This document shows, in pieces, positions 1 to 11,339 of a stretch of DNA of 64,000 bases (the stretch's first letter is position 1; each line of letters begins with the position of its first letter). The DNA is taken from the NCBI RefSeq assembly GCF_022605165.1, contig NC_063070.1, forward strand, positions 248,001 through 312,000, given 5' to 3'. Below the pieces are notes generated by a model. That model made no database searches, was not told the origin of the DNA, and was given only the letters and a program-made list of their open reading frames with translations. The position numbers were made by a program, and so were the translations under genes. This DNA comes from Purpureocillium takamizusanense (lineage: Eukaryota; Ascomycota; Sordariomycetes; Hypocreales; Ophiocordycipitaceae).

Positions 1-786
1 CCGGTCCAAGTCCAGCTCGGAGGGATGTCTGACGGAGCCGTAAACACGGTCCCCAGTGTGGACGTTCCACGCGCCGTCCTGTTCAGCCGTGAGGCGGTCG
101 AGAACGGACTGGGAGATGCTGGAAGACAGCTGTTCCCACATGTGCTGGTTCGCCTCAATCTTGGACCACGCCAGTTGCCCGCGCAAAGCCGACGTGGCAG
201 TCGGGTCACGATAGAGAGGAAGTTCGGGGAAGATCTTGTCGACACTCTCGGCCTGGATGCGTGTCTCGGTGCGCGTCGGCTGCACGAAAACCTCGTTGTA
301 CTTGTGCCACTGGATAACGTGAACCCGGTCGACTCCGGAGCTCATGACCCAAAAGCCAGAGCGAGACGACGTGTTATCCGAATGAGCCGCCCAGAAGAAG
401 TGCGCGCCTGGCGGCAGCCCCTTGACTCCGGCGAAGTTGGTGGCAGTGAAGGCCAGAGCGTCGTAGCCGACTATGTAGTCTTGAGGCATCTGCAGAACGA
501 CTACGATGTCTCCGCCGCCAAGCGAGTGAGCCATGACGTTCTTGGGTGACTGAGACTGAGACTGCCTCTTTTGCTTGGGCGATGCCAGCGGGGGGTCCAG
601 AGGTGGAGGGCCCCCGTCCCCATCGTCGCCGGACGACATGCGGGGAGGGTCGTCGTGACGGACGATGTGCAGGCTACCGAGGGCGAATGCACCGAGGACC
701 TTGATGGAGTCGTACGACTTGGTTGAGCGGCCCGACGCGGATGCCGTCGAGTTGGACTTGGAGATGCCGATGAGAGGGGACGACAT
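1..786 (-). CDS. aar2: AAR2-family U5 snRNP assembly factor (5' part, cut by window edge)
   Basis: AAR2 binds Prp8 during U5 snRNP maturation and is needed for splicing (family knowledge). The frame is open without an intron from an ATG at 786-784 to the window edge, giving 262 residues; the C-terminal part and stop lie outside. The family signature is visible: VVVLQMPQDYIVGYDA near residue 96, then NFAGVKGLPPGAHFFW at 117-132, which fits the AAR2 N-domain pattern of a glycine/aspartate strand followed by an F-x-G-V-K-x-(I/L)-P-P-G-x-H-F block. Residues 20-85 are low complexity (Ser, Pro, Gln, Asp). A second in-frame ATG at residue 85 (M-A-H-S-L-G-G-G) directly precedes the conserved core, so the first 84 residues may be a lineage-specific extension or the start may be internal. 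Identity fairly sure, start uncertain. Confidence 0.8.
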   Translation of the reverse strand, partial: MSSPLIGISKSNSTASASGRSTKSYDSIKVLGAFALGSLHIVRHDDPPRMSSGDDGDGGPPPLDPPLASPKQKRQSQSQSPKNVMAHSLGGGDIVVVLQMPQDYIVGYDALAFTATNFAGVKGLPPGAHFFWAAHSDNTSSRSGFWVMSSGVDRVHVIQWHKYNEVFVQPTRTETRIQAESVDKIFPELPLYRDPTATSALRGQLAWSKIEANQHMWEQLSSSISQSVLDRLTAEQDGAWNVHTGDRVYGSVRHPSELDLDR

Positions 787-920
787 GTTCAGTCTCAGGC
801 GTCGCAGTGAGATAGTGCCTTAATAATGGGTACTGATTAGCTTGGTGGTTGAGCCAGCCAGCAGACGTGCCATGCCCGCTAGAATAAAAATTCTGACCAA
901 TACCGTAATTGAAAGCTCTG

Positions 921-938
921 GTATACTGTACAGTATAC
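921..938. repeat. Perfect 18-base palindrome upstream of AAR2
   Basis: GTATACTGTACAGTATAC reads the same on both strands and lies 135 bases upstream of the AAR2 ATG. It could be a dimeric protein-binding site or a chance inverted repeat; no known factor is assigned. Confidence 0.6.
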
Positions 939-3800
939 TTGGTAGCTGCGCAGCTTCCGCCAGAGAAGCAACACGAACGGATAAATGCTCGTTAAGCCGG
1001 GATTCAGAGAAAAAAAGATGGCAAATGTCCCCGATGAGAAGATTGTGACACGTCTTGCAAGGGCCAAAACAGGCTCGGCAGGTGGTGGCGGTTTAGGGCG
1101 CGATGGACAGACGAAAGAGCGTGGGGATCTTGCAAGAGGCGTGCAATTATTATTAGGGTGCAAGTGCAATCAACAAGCCGTGGAGAGAGAACAGTCGCAA
1201 CGGCACAGGGCGCAAAGGCCCGGTGACGCGAGTTTATACCTCCAAGGGTGCTTTGGTTGAGTTTGCGGGCGCGGGAAGCCAGAGGCACAAGGTTTTGGCG
1301 ACATGCGGCCCGCGCTTGCCTCTCGCGTGCTCCTGCCTGCCTGCCTCGCAGGTGAGTTTGATCGATCCAATGTCGCTCAAGGAGACGCGAAAGCGGGGGC
1401 GGGCACTACGGAAGGTGCTTGGATGCCGCCTGCCCAACCACCACTTGATGGCTCCAGGATCTTAGAGAGAGTACTTTATACACGAGAGTTACCAACTCAA
1501 GCTTTTGGAAAGGTACAGGTACTACTATGCTAATATGCTGCTCGTCGGTACTAGGTAAGGTACCTAGATATAAGTACTAACGTGATTGACCTCTAAGAGC
1601 AGTGCCGGCGCCGGACTCAAGACCACCTAACAGTCGACGCACATCCGTTGTTCTGCACAATTTGCATTGTCTCCTCCAAATTCGACAGGGGGCCGGCCGC
1701 CCGAGGTACTCAAGGTACCGATCAACGATCTTGGCGTTGCGGGTGGCTTGCATCTCGTATAAGGTACGAAGTACGTGCGCGCATCGGCCCCGCGACTTCC
1801 TCTGCCATTGGAGGGCAGGGCCAGCCATCAGGATCGGCGGCGTAGGCATCTTGGAAGCATAACTAGAAGTGACGACCACGATCCCGCTCGCTCCAATAGC
1901 TGCATCGGTAATATGCTTTGTCGCGTGCGTCGGCAGGTCGATTGCGCGTGGCGCGAGCATCCATGCATGTCCTCATCGGCATCTCATCTTGGCCACCTGA
2001 GGGTAGGTACCTAACTGTAGTAGTACTTGGCAATACCAAGTCACCTGTACGTGCTAACAAGCAGTTCGGTACGCAAGAGGAGCGAGGGACAGTAGGCTCG
2101 TTTCTGCGGCCAACGGGCAGCGGGACTGACGGCGGCGTCGCTACTAGGTACTTGGTCGGCGGACGTAATGCTCGGCGCCCTCATGTAAACAACAAGGACA
2201 TCATACTGTTTGGTGCGGTCCATGTGCGCATCGTATACGGTAGAGCAAGTAAACACGCGCCATGTCTGAGTAGGACTTGGCTGGAAGCCACGTATGTAGC
2301 CGAGAAAGCACGAGTTTCCAGTCGGCTCTGCTTCCCCCTTTGGCGTCCCGCATCGCATGCACCTGCTTGCCGCTGAGCTGAGCAGACAAGGCATGGACCT
2401 CTCAAGGTGGCTCGGCTCCACTGCCGGCACCTCCCAACTCCCAAGTCTTGTCAGGCAGAAAAGACTGGGTAGACCACAATTGACGGGTGCAAAGATGCCG
2501 GCGAATTCGTGGGCTTTAGGCCTGCAGGCAGCAGGCGCAAGAACACGCACGGCACGCATCGGGCTGATGCAGTAAAACAAGATCGTGTCTTGCCTCGGCG
2601 CATGTTCCCTTGCTTCGTTCGGGCTGTTGCGTCTCGAGTCAGTCGGCTCACCTTGCAGCTGGAACCCCCTTGCTTCGTACCTTACTAACTTGTCCTTGTT
2701 TCTTTTCCCCACGGTCAGGCCTGTTAGACTACCTAGTCGGTGCTGTGTCAGAGGGGCGCCAAGTATCTACCGCTTATATTCTCGGCCACTGTGCTTATTA
2801 CCAGGCATTAGAACCAAATAGTACGCATGTATATAGGTTCACGGTATACTCCTCTGTTGGCACACACCCCATCGGTCGCATGAACTGCCCGGCCCCCAAT
2901 GGTTCGGGCGGCGCCCCGGGGGTGCTCGTGCTTGTTGGTGCTCTGCTCGCGCCCCCCCCGGCCAGGTCCCTGGTTGAGGAGCCTCAGCGCTGGGCAGAGG
3001 AGGGGGGCGTGAGAGCCACGCCCGACCACTGGGCCGGGACGGCAGCAGGAAGCGGGTGCTGGTGGACAGGTTTGACTTGACGGCCTTGCCGAGTTGGGAC
3101 ATGTGTTGGTCGCGATCGGGGGGAGGGGGGTCGCATCCGCATCGACATTCTTGGGGGCTGCTTTTTTTTGACGTTGGACCGAAGGTACCTCAGTACTAAG
3201 GGGTAGGGTACTGTAGGTAAGGTACTAACTAAAGGAAGGTACCTGTCTGTGTCATACAGGTGCTGATTGATGCACCCAAGGTCGCTGGCGCAAGGGAAAC
3301 ACGCGAACGCGGCGCGGGTAACTCTCGTCGCCGGTACAGACAATAAGGCAGTAGTAGGTTAGTAGACAGCTCGCAGACAGTAGGAGGGCAAATGGCAGGC
3401 TTAGGTAGTGAAGAACGATGGGTGGGACGCATGCACGATGCCACAAACACACACACCCACACAAAAACACACCTTGGCGCGCGCAAGGCACGAAGCACCA
3501 CCACGAGGCAAGGCAGCCCCCCTCGGTACTGAGGTGTGCGGAGTGCCTTAGCCTCGAGCGACTAAGGCACGAATGCTTGTCGACCCGTGCTGTCCCGTCT
3601 GCGCCGCGCTCGCGTGCTACGCTGTGCAGTGCCGTGCTGTGCCTCAGTCCGGTCCGGGCTTGAGTAAGGTAGCAGCAGCAGTAATAGTAGAAGGACGAGT
3701 ACCTTAGTAGACGGTCGTCTGTACACCATCCACACACCCCAGGCCCCAGGCCCCAGGCCCCATGCCCCATGCCCCAAGGCCCCATGCCCCGTCCTATCAT

Positions 3801-3845
3801 CCCATCCCATCCCATCCCATCCCATCCCATCCCATCCCATCCCAT
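3801..3845. repeat. (CCCAT)9 microsatellite
   Basis: Nine exact CCCAT units. The preceding bases, about 3738-3790, are an imperfect array of GGCCCCA/TGCCCCA units. Confidence 0.95.
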
Positions 3846-5208
3846 CCCGTCACAAGCGCATCGCGTCACACACACATCCATCACCTTGCACTCGCCGCCA
3901 CATGGGGGGACGGGATCTAACGTGGTGCCGGCCGCCGCCTAAGACTATGTATGTACTAGGTCAGCAAGCAAGATCGGTTCCAGCGAGCCGGTCGGTCGGA
4001 CCCTGGCGCTAACGACGTCTGGCGCACACGCGCGAGCTGCATCCCCGTCCGTCCGTCCCGCCTTCTTCCCCCGTCGTTACCTTAAAAAAAGACTTGAGTT
4101 GCCAAGGCGAGCGAGCGGCCTGCTGCACGCCCCCGCGGGTAGCCCGCCTTTTTACCATCTTTTTTCGGCACCAGCGCCGGCAGTTCATCACTTAGTACCC
4201 ACCCCCGGCTGTTCAAACGTTATGACAACCCTGAAGGTACTATACTACTACTAGCACTCGGGCCAAGAAGGGGTGCTAAAGCTCCCCTGCAGAGGGCGCC
4301 AGGTATGGGTGCTAATCGGCCAAGGTGCCCGGGCTGGTCCGGGACGCTCCAGTTCTTCTTCAGCGCATTCCACGACCCCAAGAGACAGCGTGGTTGTTAG
4401 TAGTACCTTAGTACATACGTACTCGCCTCGGCCCCGCCCATATCCCGGCCCGGCTCAGCCCTGCCACAACATCATCTGTACATTAATCAGTTCATGGAGT
4501 CGGCGGTGCCGGCAATTGACGTCCCGAACCGCCCCTTGACGGCACGGACTCGCAGCGGGGGGTGTGGGCTCAAGGGTCAAGTAAGAATCCTGAACTCAAG
4601 CGAATGCTCCCACCTCGACCCATCAGCATCATCATGCACGCACCTTCAAACCCCGTCACGCGTAGCCAGCCGGCGCCAGCAAAAATACAACAACGACAAT
4701 GGCACAGCGGCCCCAACTTGCTTCGCCATGTCAGCACAGGGCTGCCGCCCAACAATACATACATGTATAGACCGACCTTCTGAGACACGGCCCACCAGCT
4801 CACTGCCCAACGAGCTCTGCGCTGCAACCCTGCCGCACCCTCCTCCACGTGTGAAGCGAGGCCCTCCTCGTCCAGCCCACACACATGCATGCGTGCATGC
4901 TATTGTCGCCAATGGCGGCCGGTAGCTGAATGCTCGCCGACTTCGGAGCCGGGCAGCACGAGGATACGCTCGCGGCAGGGCTTTTGCGGTCGACTTGTGG
5001 GTGCGGCGCGTGTGCGTGCGTGCGTGCGTACACTATCATCACGCAATTGCCCGAATAGGAAATACACACACAAAATAGGCACCAACCCACCACCCCGCCC
5101 CAGCCAGCCAGCCAGCACCCTCTCTGCCTGCTTGCCTGTCTTTTGCGGACAGGTTCTCTTTAAATCGCTTCTATTGCGCTGTAGCTCATACATGGCCAAA
5201 GCGAAGAG

Positions 5209-5223
5209 CCCCCCCCCCCCCCC
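5209..5223. repeat. C homopolymer of 15
   Basis: An uninterrupted run of 15 C in noncoding DNA. It is a likely place for length error in the assembly. Confidence 0.9.
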
Positions 5224-5930
5224 TTGTCCGGGTGCATGCCTTATGCATCGTACCTTGCTTGGGTTTGTGTGCCGGACAGCACCCCGAGTTATCAAAGGCA
5301 CGTTGCCGTCCTGCACCACAGGTGCTATTTCGGTGCATTTGCGCTTGTTGCCGACTAAGGTAGGTCGGGTCTGTTGACCAGGTCAACGGGCCAACAAGCT
5401 AATGACCTAGTCTCTTGATGCGACCTAAGATGGTAGTTGACCAAGATTCGTCCCGAAAGCCCCTATCTATGCATGCACACACACACACGCGCACACGCAC
5501 ACCCAGGCACACACCCCCCAATCCCAGCGCCTCGGAGATGGTGCCCAGTCCTAGTGCCGCCGTGGCTCGACGACGATTGACGACTACTTTAGTAGCATGC
5601 AAGTAAGTAAACTTTAGCCAGATGCCCGTCGACGGGACTTATTTAGTGACCCGTTGCTTGGCCCATGCACACCTACCTACCCGACCTTAGCCAACAACAC
5701 ACAAGGCCCAGAAAAAAATTACTTGGTACTACTAAGGTGCGCATGCGACGTAAGTTGGTACTAATTCACGATGCTCGGGCCCGTCGCGCGCCACGGCCCG
5801 TCGTTTAGCAACCACATGGCGACTTTACCCAGAAGCATCTAGCTCTGGCACGACAACCAAAGTTAGTGCAAAGTTTCTCCTACCTCAAAACGTACGGTAT
5901 AACTACTACGTACCTATGAGAACCCAACGG

Positions 5931-5966
5931 CCACCACCACCACCACCACCACCACCACCACCACCA
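5931..5966. repeat. (CCA)12 microsatellite
   Basis: Twelve exact CCA units. They translate to polyproline in one frame, but the surrounding frame has no protein character, so I read this as noncoding. Confidence 0.95.
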
Positions 5967-6437
5967 TCAACCCAACGTCGCTCGTGCCTCAGACAGGGGA
6001 AACGAACACTGCCAACATACAGACAGCTGCTCTTTTCTCCCACGTGTTCTCGCTCCCCTGCTCCCCATCTCAGGGACATGCACTCATACGAAGTACATAA
6101 ATCAATATATATACATATATAGCCCGCCCTTCCATGACCCCAGGCCTGGGCTCAAAGCCCACCTCTCACTCACGTCGCACAACACGATGGTACTACTTGC
6201 TGTACGGAGAAGAGAAGGGGGAAAACACACTTTGGCCCTGGGCAGCTTTCACCGCCAACCAACCCCCACCTCTTGGCAACCTATCCTTTGTGCATCCCCC
6301 ATCTACCAAGCATTCCGCGCGCGCCCATTCCTCTCTCCCCTTTGCCATCAGCGCCCATTCTTCATCAACCATCAGCGGCCACCGCACGCGCTAGGCACGG
6401 GATGACGCACGGCAAGACGCACGCCTCGCCTCTTCCT

Positions 6438-6482
6438 CTCCTCCTCCTCCTACTCCTCCTCCTCCTCCTACTCCTCCTCCTA
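6438..6482. repeat. (CTC/CTA)n trinucleotide tract
   Basis: About 45 bases of CTC units interrupted regularly by CTA; pyrimidine-rich on the plus strand. Confidence 0.9.
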
Positions 6483-8051
6483 GAACGCCTCCCCAGCTCT
6501 GTCCTTCTCTCTTCCCCTTCCCCCCATATATCCCCCCACCGCACGCCTCTTCCTGTTCCTACTACCATCCCCAAACCTATCCCCATTGCGGGGCCCGGTC
6601 CGATCTCCTTCGCGACGTCACACACATGCGCGCGCGTGCGCGCACCCCGAACCGTACAGCAGGAGGTCGTCCGAGACCACATTGGCGGTGGTTCTTGCCC
6701 CCGCCCCCCCTTCTAATATATCTCATAGGCCTCTCAATTAGCTACCCAAGCCTGAAAAGGAGTGAGGGGGGCCCTAGAGAAACATTCCAAGAGGGTCCTG
6801 TTCCCTCTGCCCCTCCCCCGGGCGCCCTCCCTCTCACCCCCAACCTGTCCCGCTCCATGCATGTTATCTCTTTGAAGCCCCCCTGTCAGGCGCGTTTTAG
6901 CTCCCGCTTCTCGTGCCACGCTGTATCTGCCCCAACAGTCTTTGTGACACATTCGGCAGTGCGGACCGAACGGCAAACACCTTGAATAGGCAGGCACGTG
7001 GTATCGATAGCGTAGACGACAACGTGCAAGGACGTCGTAGCGACTTTGGAACGCGGCGACACGCGTGTTAGTGCGCTTCGGCCGTCGCCGGTCGGCTCTA
7101 CGGCGAGGGGCCAGCTAGATAGCCACAGTCATACATTTCGGCTTCCCTACGTGGGCGGCCTCCATGGACACGTCGGCCCACCCATTAAGCTCCTCTGTTA
7201 AGCACGGTTCTGTACTTGCAAGCGTGTATATTGTTGTAATTCGTTTTCGCCGGATCCTTTAAGCCGCTAGCCGCGGCTGACCCTCAAAGGAGCAAAGACA
7301 CGGGGCACTGACACGCCTTGCCCCCCTCGCTCCCCGACGCCCTGGTTCTTGTCGTATCCTATGCCAGGGTCATGACTTCGGCTCATCTCAAATCATGCTT
7401 CCATGTATGCCAATCGCCTCGCGGCATGGCAGTGCCTTTGAAAAAGCTGTCAAGCATCCTCCCCCCGCCCTCCCTCTTGCCCACCCTGCCCTGTCCAAAA
7501 CTCCATGGCAGCCCCTGATAGAGCTTCTTGCACTGGCTTTCAAATGAGCAAACCCATGCGCCTGTAAAGTAAACCAGCGTAGCCGCCCCCAAGTGATGAC
7601 CATCAAACGTTTCCCCTGAGTGGACATGTCACCAATGCAAACCCCGTCACGCCCTAGCGTATGCGATGGGCAACACAGAACAAAGAAGACTCTGGAGGGA
7701 GACAAAGAAGATAAAAAGAGGCGACAATCATAAAAACTTTCGAACAAGGATTAAAGGGACGAACATCGCCTTCGACTCGACCAAGTTCAAGCGTGTGCGT
7801 CTTGGATCGTTGTCGTGCTGTCTCGCTTCAACGGAGCTGCTTCGAGGCTCTGGAGAGCTACTGCCGCGGCGCAAAGCTCCGTGTGGTGCAGGTCCCCATG
7901 TAGTGGTGATCTTGCAGCCATTACAGCCATGATACGATCTCGGTCCAAACCCTGGGTATATCCGTTCAACAAACATCGCGCAATCCACTTGTGCACGAAC
8001 GGGGTTTCTCCAGATGGTCTTGATACCATGGGTACCGTCCGCTTGTTGCGC

Positions 8052-9704
8052 CTAGTGGCTAGGGGGCTGCCCGCCGTTTGCTATGAAACCGTTAGTCTGG
8101 CATTAGGTGACGACCAAGAGCGCGCTACGCTAGGCGAACACTTACACTGACTGTACATGTTCTGGTTAGGCTGGCCGTAGGGCGAGTGAGGCTGGTAGCT
8201 GGGGTACATGTGGCTCGTGCCGTAATCAGGCAACGGTTGTTGAGGGACGCCACCAGATGGAGGCGCGGGATACTGTGCCGGCTGGTAGCCGATGGGAGGA
8301 AGCTGCACAGGTCGCGAACCGTACGTAGAAGTGGGTGTGCCGTCCGGGCCCTGAGGCTCACCACCGCCGTTCTGTGCAGCTGCAGCCGCCGCTTGCTGTC
8401 GCTGACGTTCCTCTTCGGCCTTGCGCTGAGCCTCTTCTTCCTTCTTGCGCTGCTTCCACTCTTTGCGGATTTCTTTGAACTCTGTAATAACCCTACATTA
8501 GCAAAACAGTCCCCAACGGTGCCAGTGGCCGAGCATCATGGACCGAAGCGCGCAGCGCATCCAGACGAGAGGCACCGGTTGCACCGGCAGTACAGTCAGG
8601 CACGACAAGTCTGGGTTCGACTGGTCGCCAACCGACTGTATGCCCCTCTCAAAATCAAAGACTCGCAAAATCACGGAATTCAAACAGCTTGCAGGGCGCT
8701 CTCCTCATAACCGGGGTCCGCCGCACGGCAATGATGGGAGAATTTACCTTCAGGGGTCCGCTTGGGACCATGCGATTGCATAGTCACATGAGCGTTTAAG
8801 TGGTTGAGAGTGCCATAGGCCTTCTCGCAGCCATTCCAGCCACACTTATACATGCGCTCGATTTCCTCATATCGTCTACGGGGCCGCTTGTGCTGTTGGG
8901 CGCCGGGAATGGGGACGAAAGAGTATACCTGAGCCAGGAGTTAGCTCAGTGGGCTCCCTTTGGACCGCCTGGGGATCGAGATTCTCGCAGAAAACGCGTG
9001 GCCGCCCGTGTTGGGACCTGGCCACAGGCGTGACAACATGGTCCAACAGCGGGGCAACCACCGCGACTGAGCGCGTCCCTCTCACTCCCCAAGCGAACCT
9101 TTCACTGTTCGCTTACCTGATTCGGCCTCTGCTGAGGCGGTGCCGACGCGGGCTGCTGGGCGTAGACTGGGTGGCCCGGTGTAAGGGGAGGTCCTCCATG
9201 TTGCCCGTACCCTGTCCAGTCCGGTCGCGGTTGAGCGTACATGCTGCTGCTGGGATGAGAGTAGCTGTGCGTCATGTCAGGGTTGGGCGCGTATGGAGAA
9301 TGCTGCCCGTAGGGATATGTTGGACTGGGCGCCGCGATGGACGGATCTATAGGTACATCGCTGTCAGAATTGACCGGATGGGCTTGATGGATTCGCCCAT
9401 CCTGCTGGGGCAAGGACGGACTGTTCTGTTGCTGAGCCATACCGCCGCCGTTGGTGGTAGTGCTAGCCTGCTGGTAGGACCGCTGGATGTGCTCCGGGAA
9501 GGATCCTGAACGCGCCGACGGAGGGTAGACACCGTACTCAGACGTGGGAGTGGCCGAGGTCGGGTAGTTGACTTCTTGTTTGCCGGGGTAGTGAGCAGCA
9601 GACGCGTGATCTGCCGACGAACCTTCAGAATTGGCGTCGCCGAAGTTGCTGGGATAGGGCGAGGGCAAACCTGACTGCGAGTATTCGGGTGCGCCGCGGT
9701 CCAT
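8052..9704 (-). CDS. con7: Con7-type C2H2 zinc-finger transcription factor
   Basis: Nuclear regulator of morphogenesis and conidiation; in the rice blast fungus Con7 is needed for infection-related gene expression (family knowledge). Four exons: 9704-9117, 8928-8748, 8481-8146, 8080-8052, 377 residues. Exon 1 encodes a Pro/Ser/Gln/Tyr-rich N-terminus. Exon 2 carries the near-invariant block VYSFVPIPGAQQHKRPRRRY and the C2H2 finger (C-x4-C, then H-x3-H in YGTLNHLNAHVTMQSH). Exon 3 starts with EEFKEIRKEWKQRKKEEE, a charged helix, then a Gln/Ala and Pro/Tyr-rich tail. The last intron (8145-8081) has GTAAGT, an ACTAAC branch site and CATAG, giving the short end SNGGQPPSH. The frame also stays open for 34 codons upstream of the ATG with coding-like residues but no ATG, so a 5' exon may be missing. 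Both flanks are unusually long gene-free intervals. Confidence 0.85.
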
Positions 9705-10726
9705 AGAGCTGAAGCAGTCGGGGATGCGCGTCGACGAGTCGCCTTGGATGATGGGTGAAGGAATCCGGGGATATGGACGCGAGTTGATGTCGCGCGACCG
9801 GCCGAGTCAATGATGGTGAAGGGAGGTAGTTCCGCGACGGCGCCGGGAACGTGGGAGGGGCTCCACAGGCTTGCTTTAAGACGGACGCAGGACCAGGGAC
9901 CTTTTAGGTTTGTCGCTCGAGCCACTTTCTTTCGGACTAGCAGAGAACCAGAGGGTTGGCGTCCGATGGCCTTTTTGGCGGTTCTGGGGCAAGCAAAAAT
10001 GAATGCGAGGCGGTCGGAGCAGGCCTCGGAGGTGGGACTGGGGTGAAGATGTTTTGTATGTATAATGAAGGTCGGGCTCCCGTTCTCGTTCTCGGAGGAA
10101 GCAAAGTGGCGCTGGGCGCTTTTTTTTATGTGCGATGGCGGATTATGTTTTCAATGAGGGCGAAGGACACCAGGAACTAGGCCGAAAGGCCTGGCGCGGA
10201 TCTCGTCTGGGGGGTAGGCCAAGGATGCTTGCGCTCGTCCGTCCGTACCCGCGATCAGTGGGAAGGAGGTCGAGAGAGGCTAAAATGGCCCTCGTACAGA
10301 TTGGGGAGTACCGCACTAATATAGTGTGGTAAAGAATGGGGTCTGCCGAGGACCCAGGTTGAACTGAGTCTAGCGCCCTGACTCGGAGAGGAAGCCAGAA
10401 GGGGGTGGGGAGGGGGCGTGTCTGGAGACAAAAACTGGGCTCGAGGCTGATGAAGCGCGCGGGCAGGCGAGCGCGGCGAGCAGCGTGTCTCTGCCAGGGC
10501 AAACACTATCGCAGCTGTGGCCGCGATGGACCGTTGCGTCCCGAGCGATCGATGGGCACGCGCGCGTTGGTGCGAAATCTAAACAAGCGTGAGAGGCCCT
10601 GATCTAGTGCGCCGCGTCGACACTGCGTCGACGTCGGATGTCAAAGATTGAGCGTGATGGCACCGATGGCAATGGCGATGGCCGTGACGGCGGGGAGGGT
10701 CAGGGTTCCGAGCAGTGAGCGGCAGT

Positions 10727-10746
10727 AGCAGCAGCAGCAGCAGCAG
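10727..10746. repeat. (AGC)n microsatellite
   Basis: About seven AGC/CAG units in noncoding DNA about 1 kb upstream of the con7 ATG. Confidence 0.85.
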
Positions 10747-11240
10747 GATGAGGGGGGTTGTTGCCACGGGTCGAAAATGCGACAGGCTGAGGGGACCTTT
10801 GCTGAAAATTCTTGCCCTACGGTGCTCGGTGGGTGACTTGCCGAAGGTTGACCGGATGATGATTGATGATGGGGTAACGGACGGAGCGAGGGCCAGTCGG
10901 ACAGGCGATGGCGAAGGCCGACGACGACTCAGTGTGCACAGGCGTATATGGACAGGCGCGCGCAACTGACGCAGGCGTGAGCGTAGAGTAAGGTAGAGAG
11001 CCAGGCGATGGAAGGCACGGACAGACTGGCAGGCAGGCGCGCGCAGGCGCAGGCAGAGGTGGGCACGGGTTCCAGGGCAGGGCGACGAGGCCGAGCAGCG
11101 GCGAAGAAGCAGTAACTCCGTGTGTGCGTGAGCGAGTGGGTGAGCGCTGCGCGAGAGCGAGAGTGGGACCTCAAGCCGTGATCAGACAGGGAGGGCTGGG
11201 CTGCGACCACGGTTCCGTGCTCGCAGCGGATGTCGAGGCG

Positions 11241-11339
11241 TGGGGGGATGGAGGGATGGAGGGATGGAGGGATGGATGGGTGGATGGATGGGTGGATGGA
11301 GGAAGGTAGGGAGGGAGGGAGAGATGGATGGATGGATGA
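11241..11339. repeat. GGAT/GATG tetranucleotide-rich tract
   Basis: Roughly 100 bases made of GGAT, GGGT and GGAG units; strongly purine-rich on the plus strand. A second array of the same type lies at 20771-20880. Confidence 0.9.

Larger units (their letters stand above)
787..8051. other. Gene-poor interval between AAR2 start and con7 stop
   Basis: About 7.3 kb in which I see no reading frame with protein-like composition on either strand; the frames that are open are rich in Arg, Pro, Ser and Cys and match nothing. It holds the AAR2 promoter at its left end, several simple repeats (listed separately), clusters of GTACCT/AGGTAC strings (about 1510-1580, 1995-2030 and 3180-3245) and a perfect palindrome at 921-938. 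Noncoding transcripts cannot be excluded from sequence alone. Confidence 0.6.

Noticed and set aside
5916..6122. Polyproline-containing short frame over the (CCA)12 tract
   Set aside because: The proline run is simply the translation of the microsatellite; the rest of the frame has no protein character.
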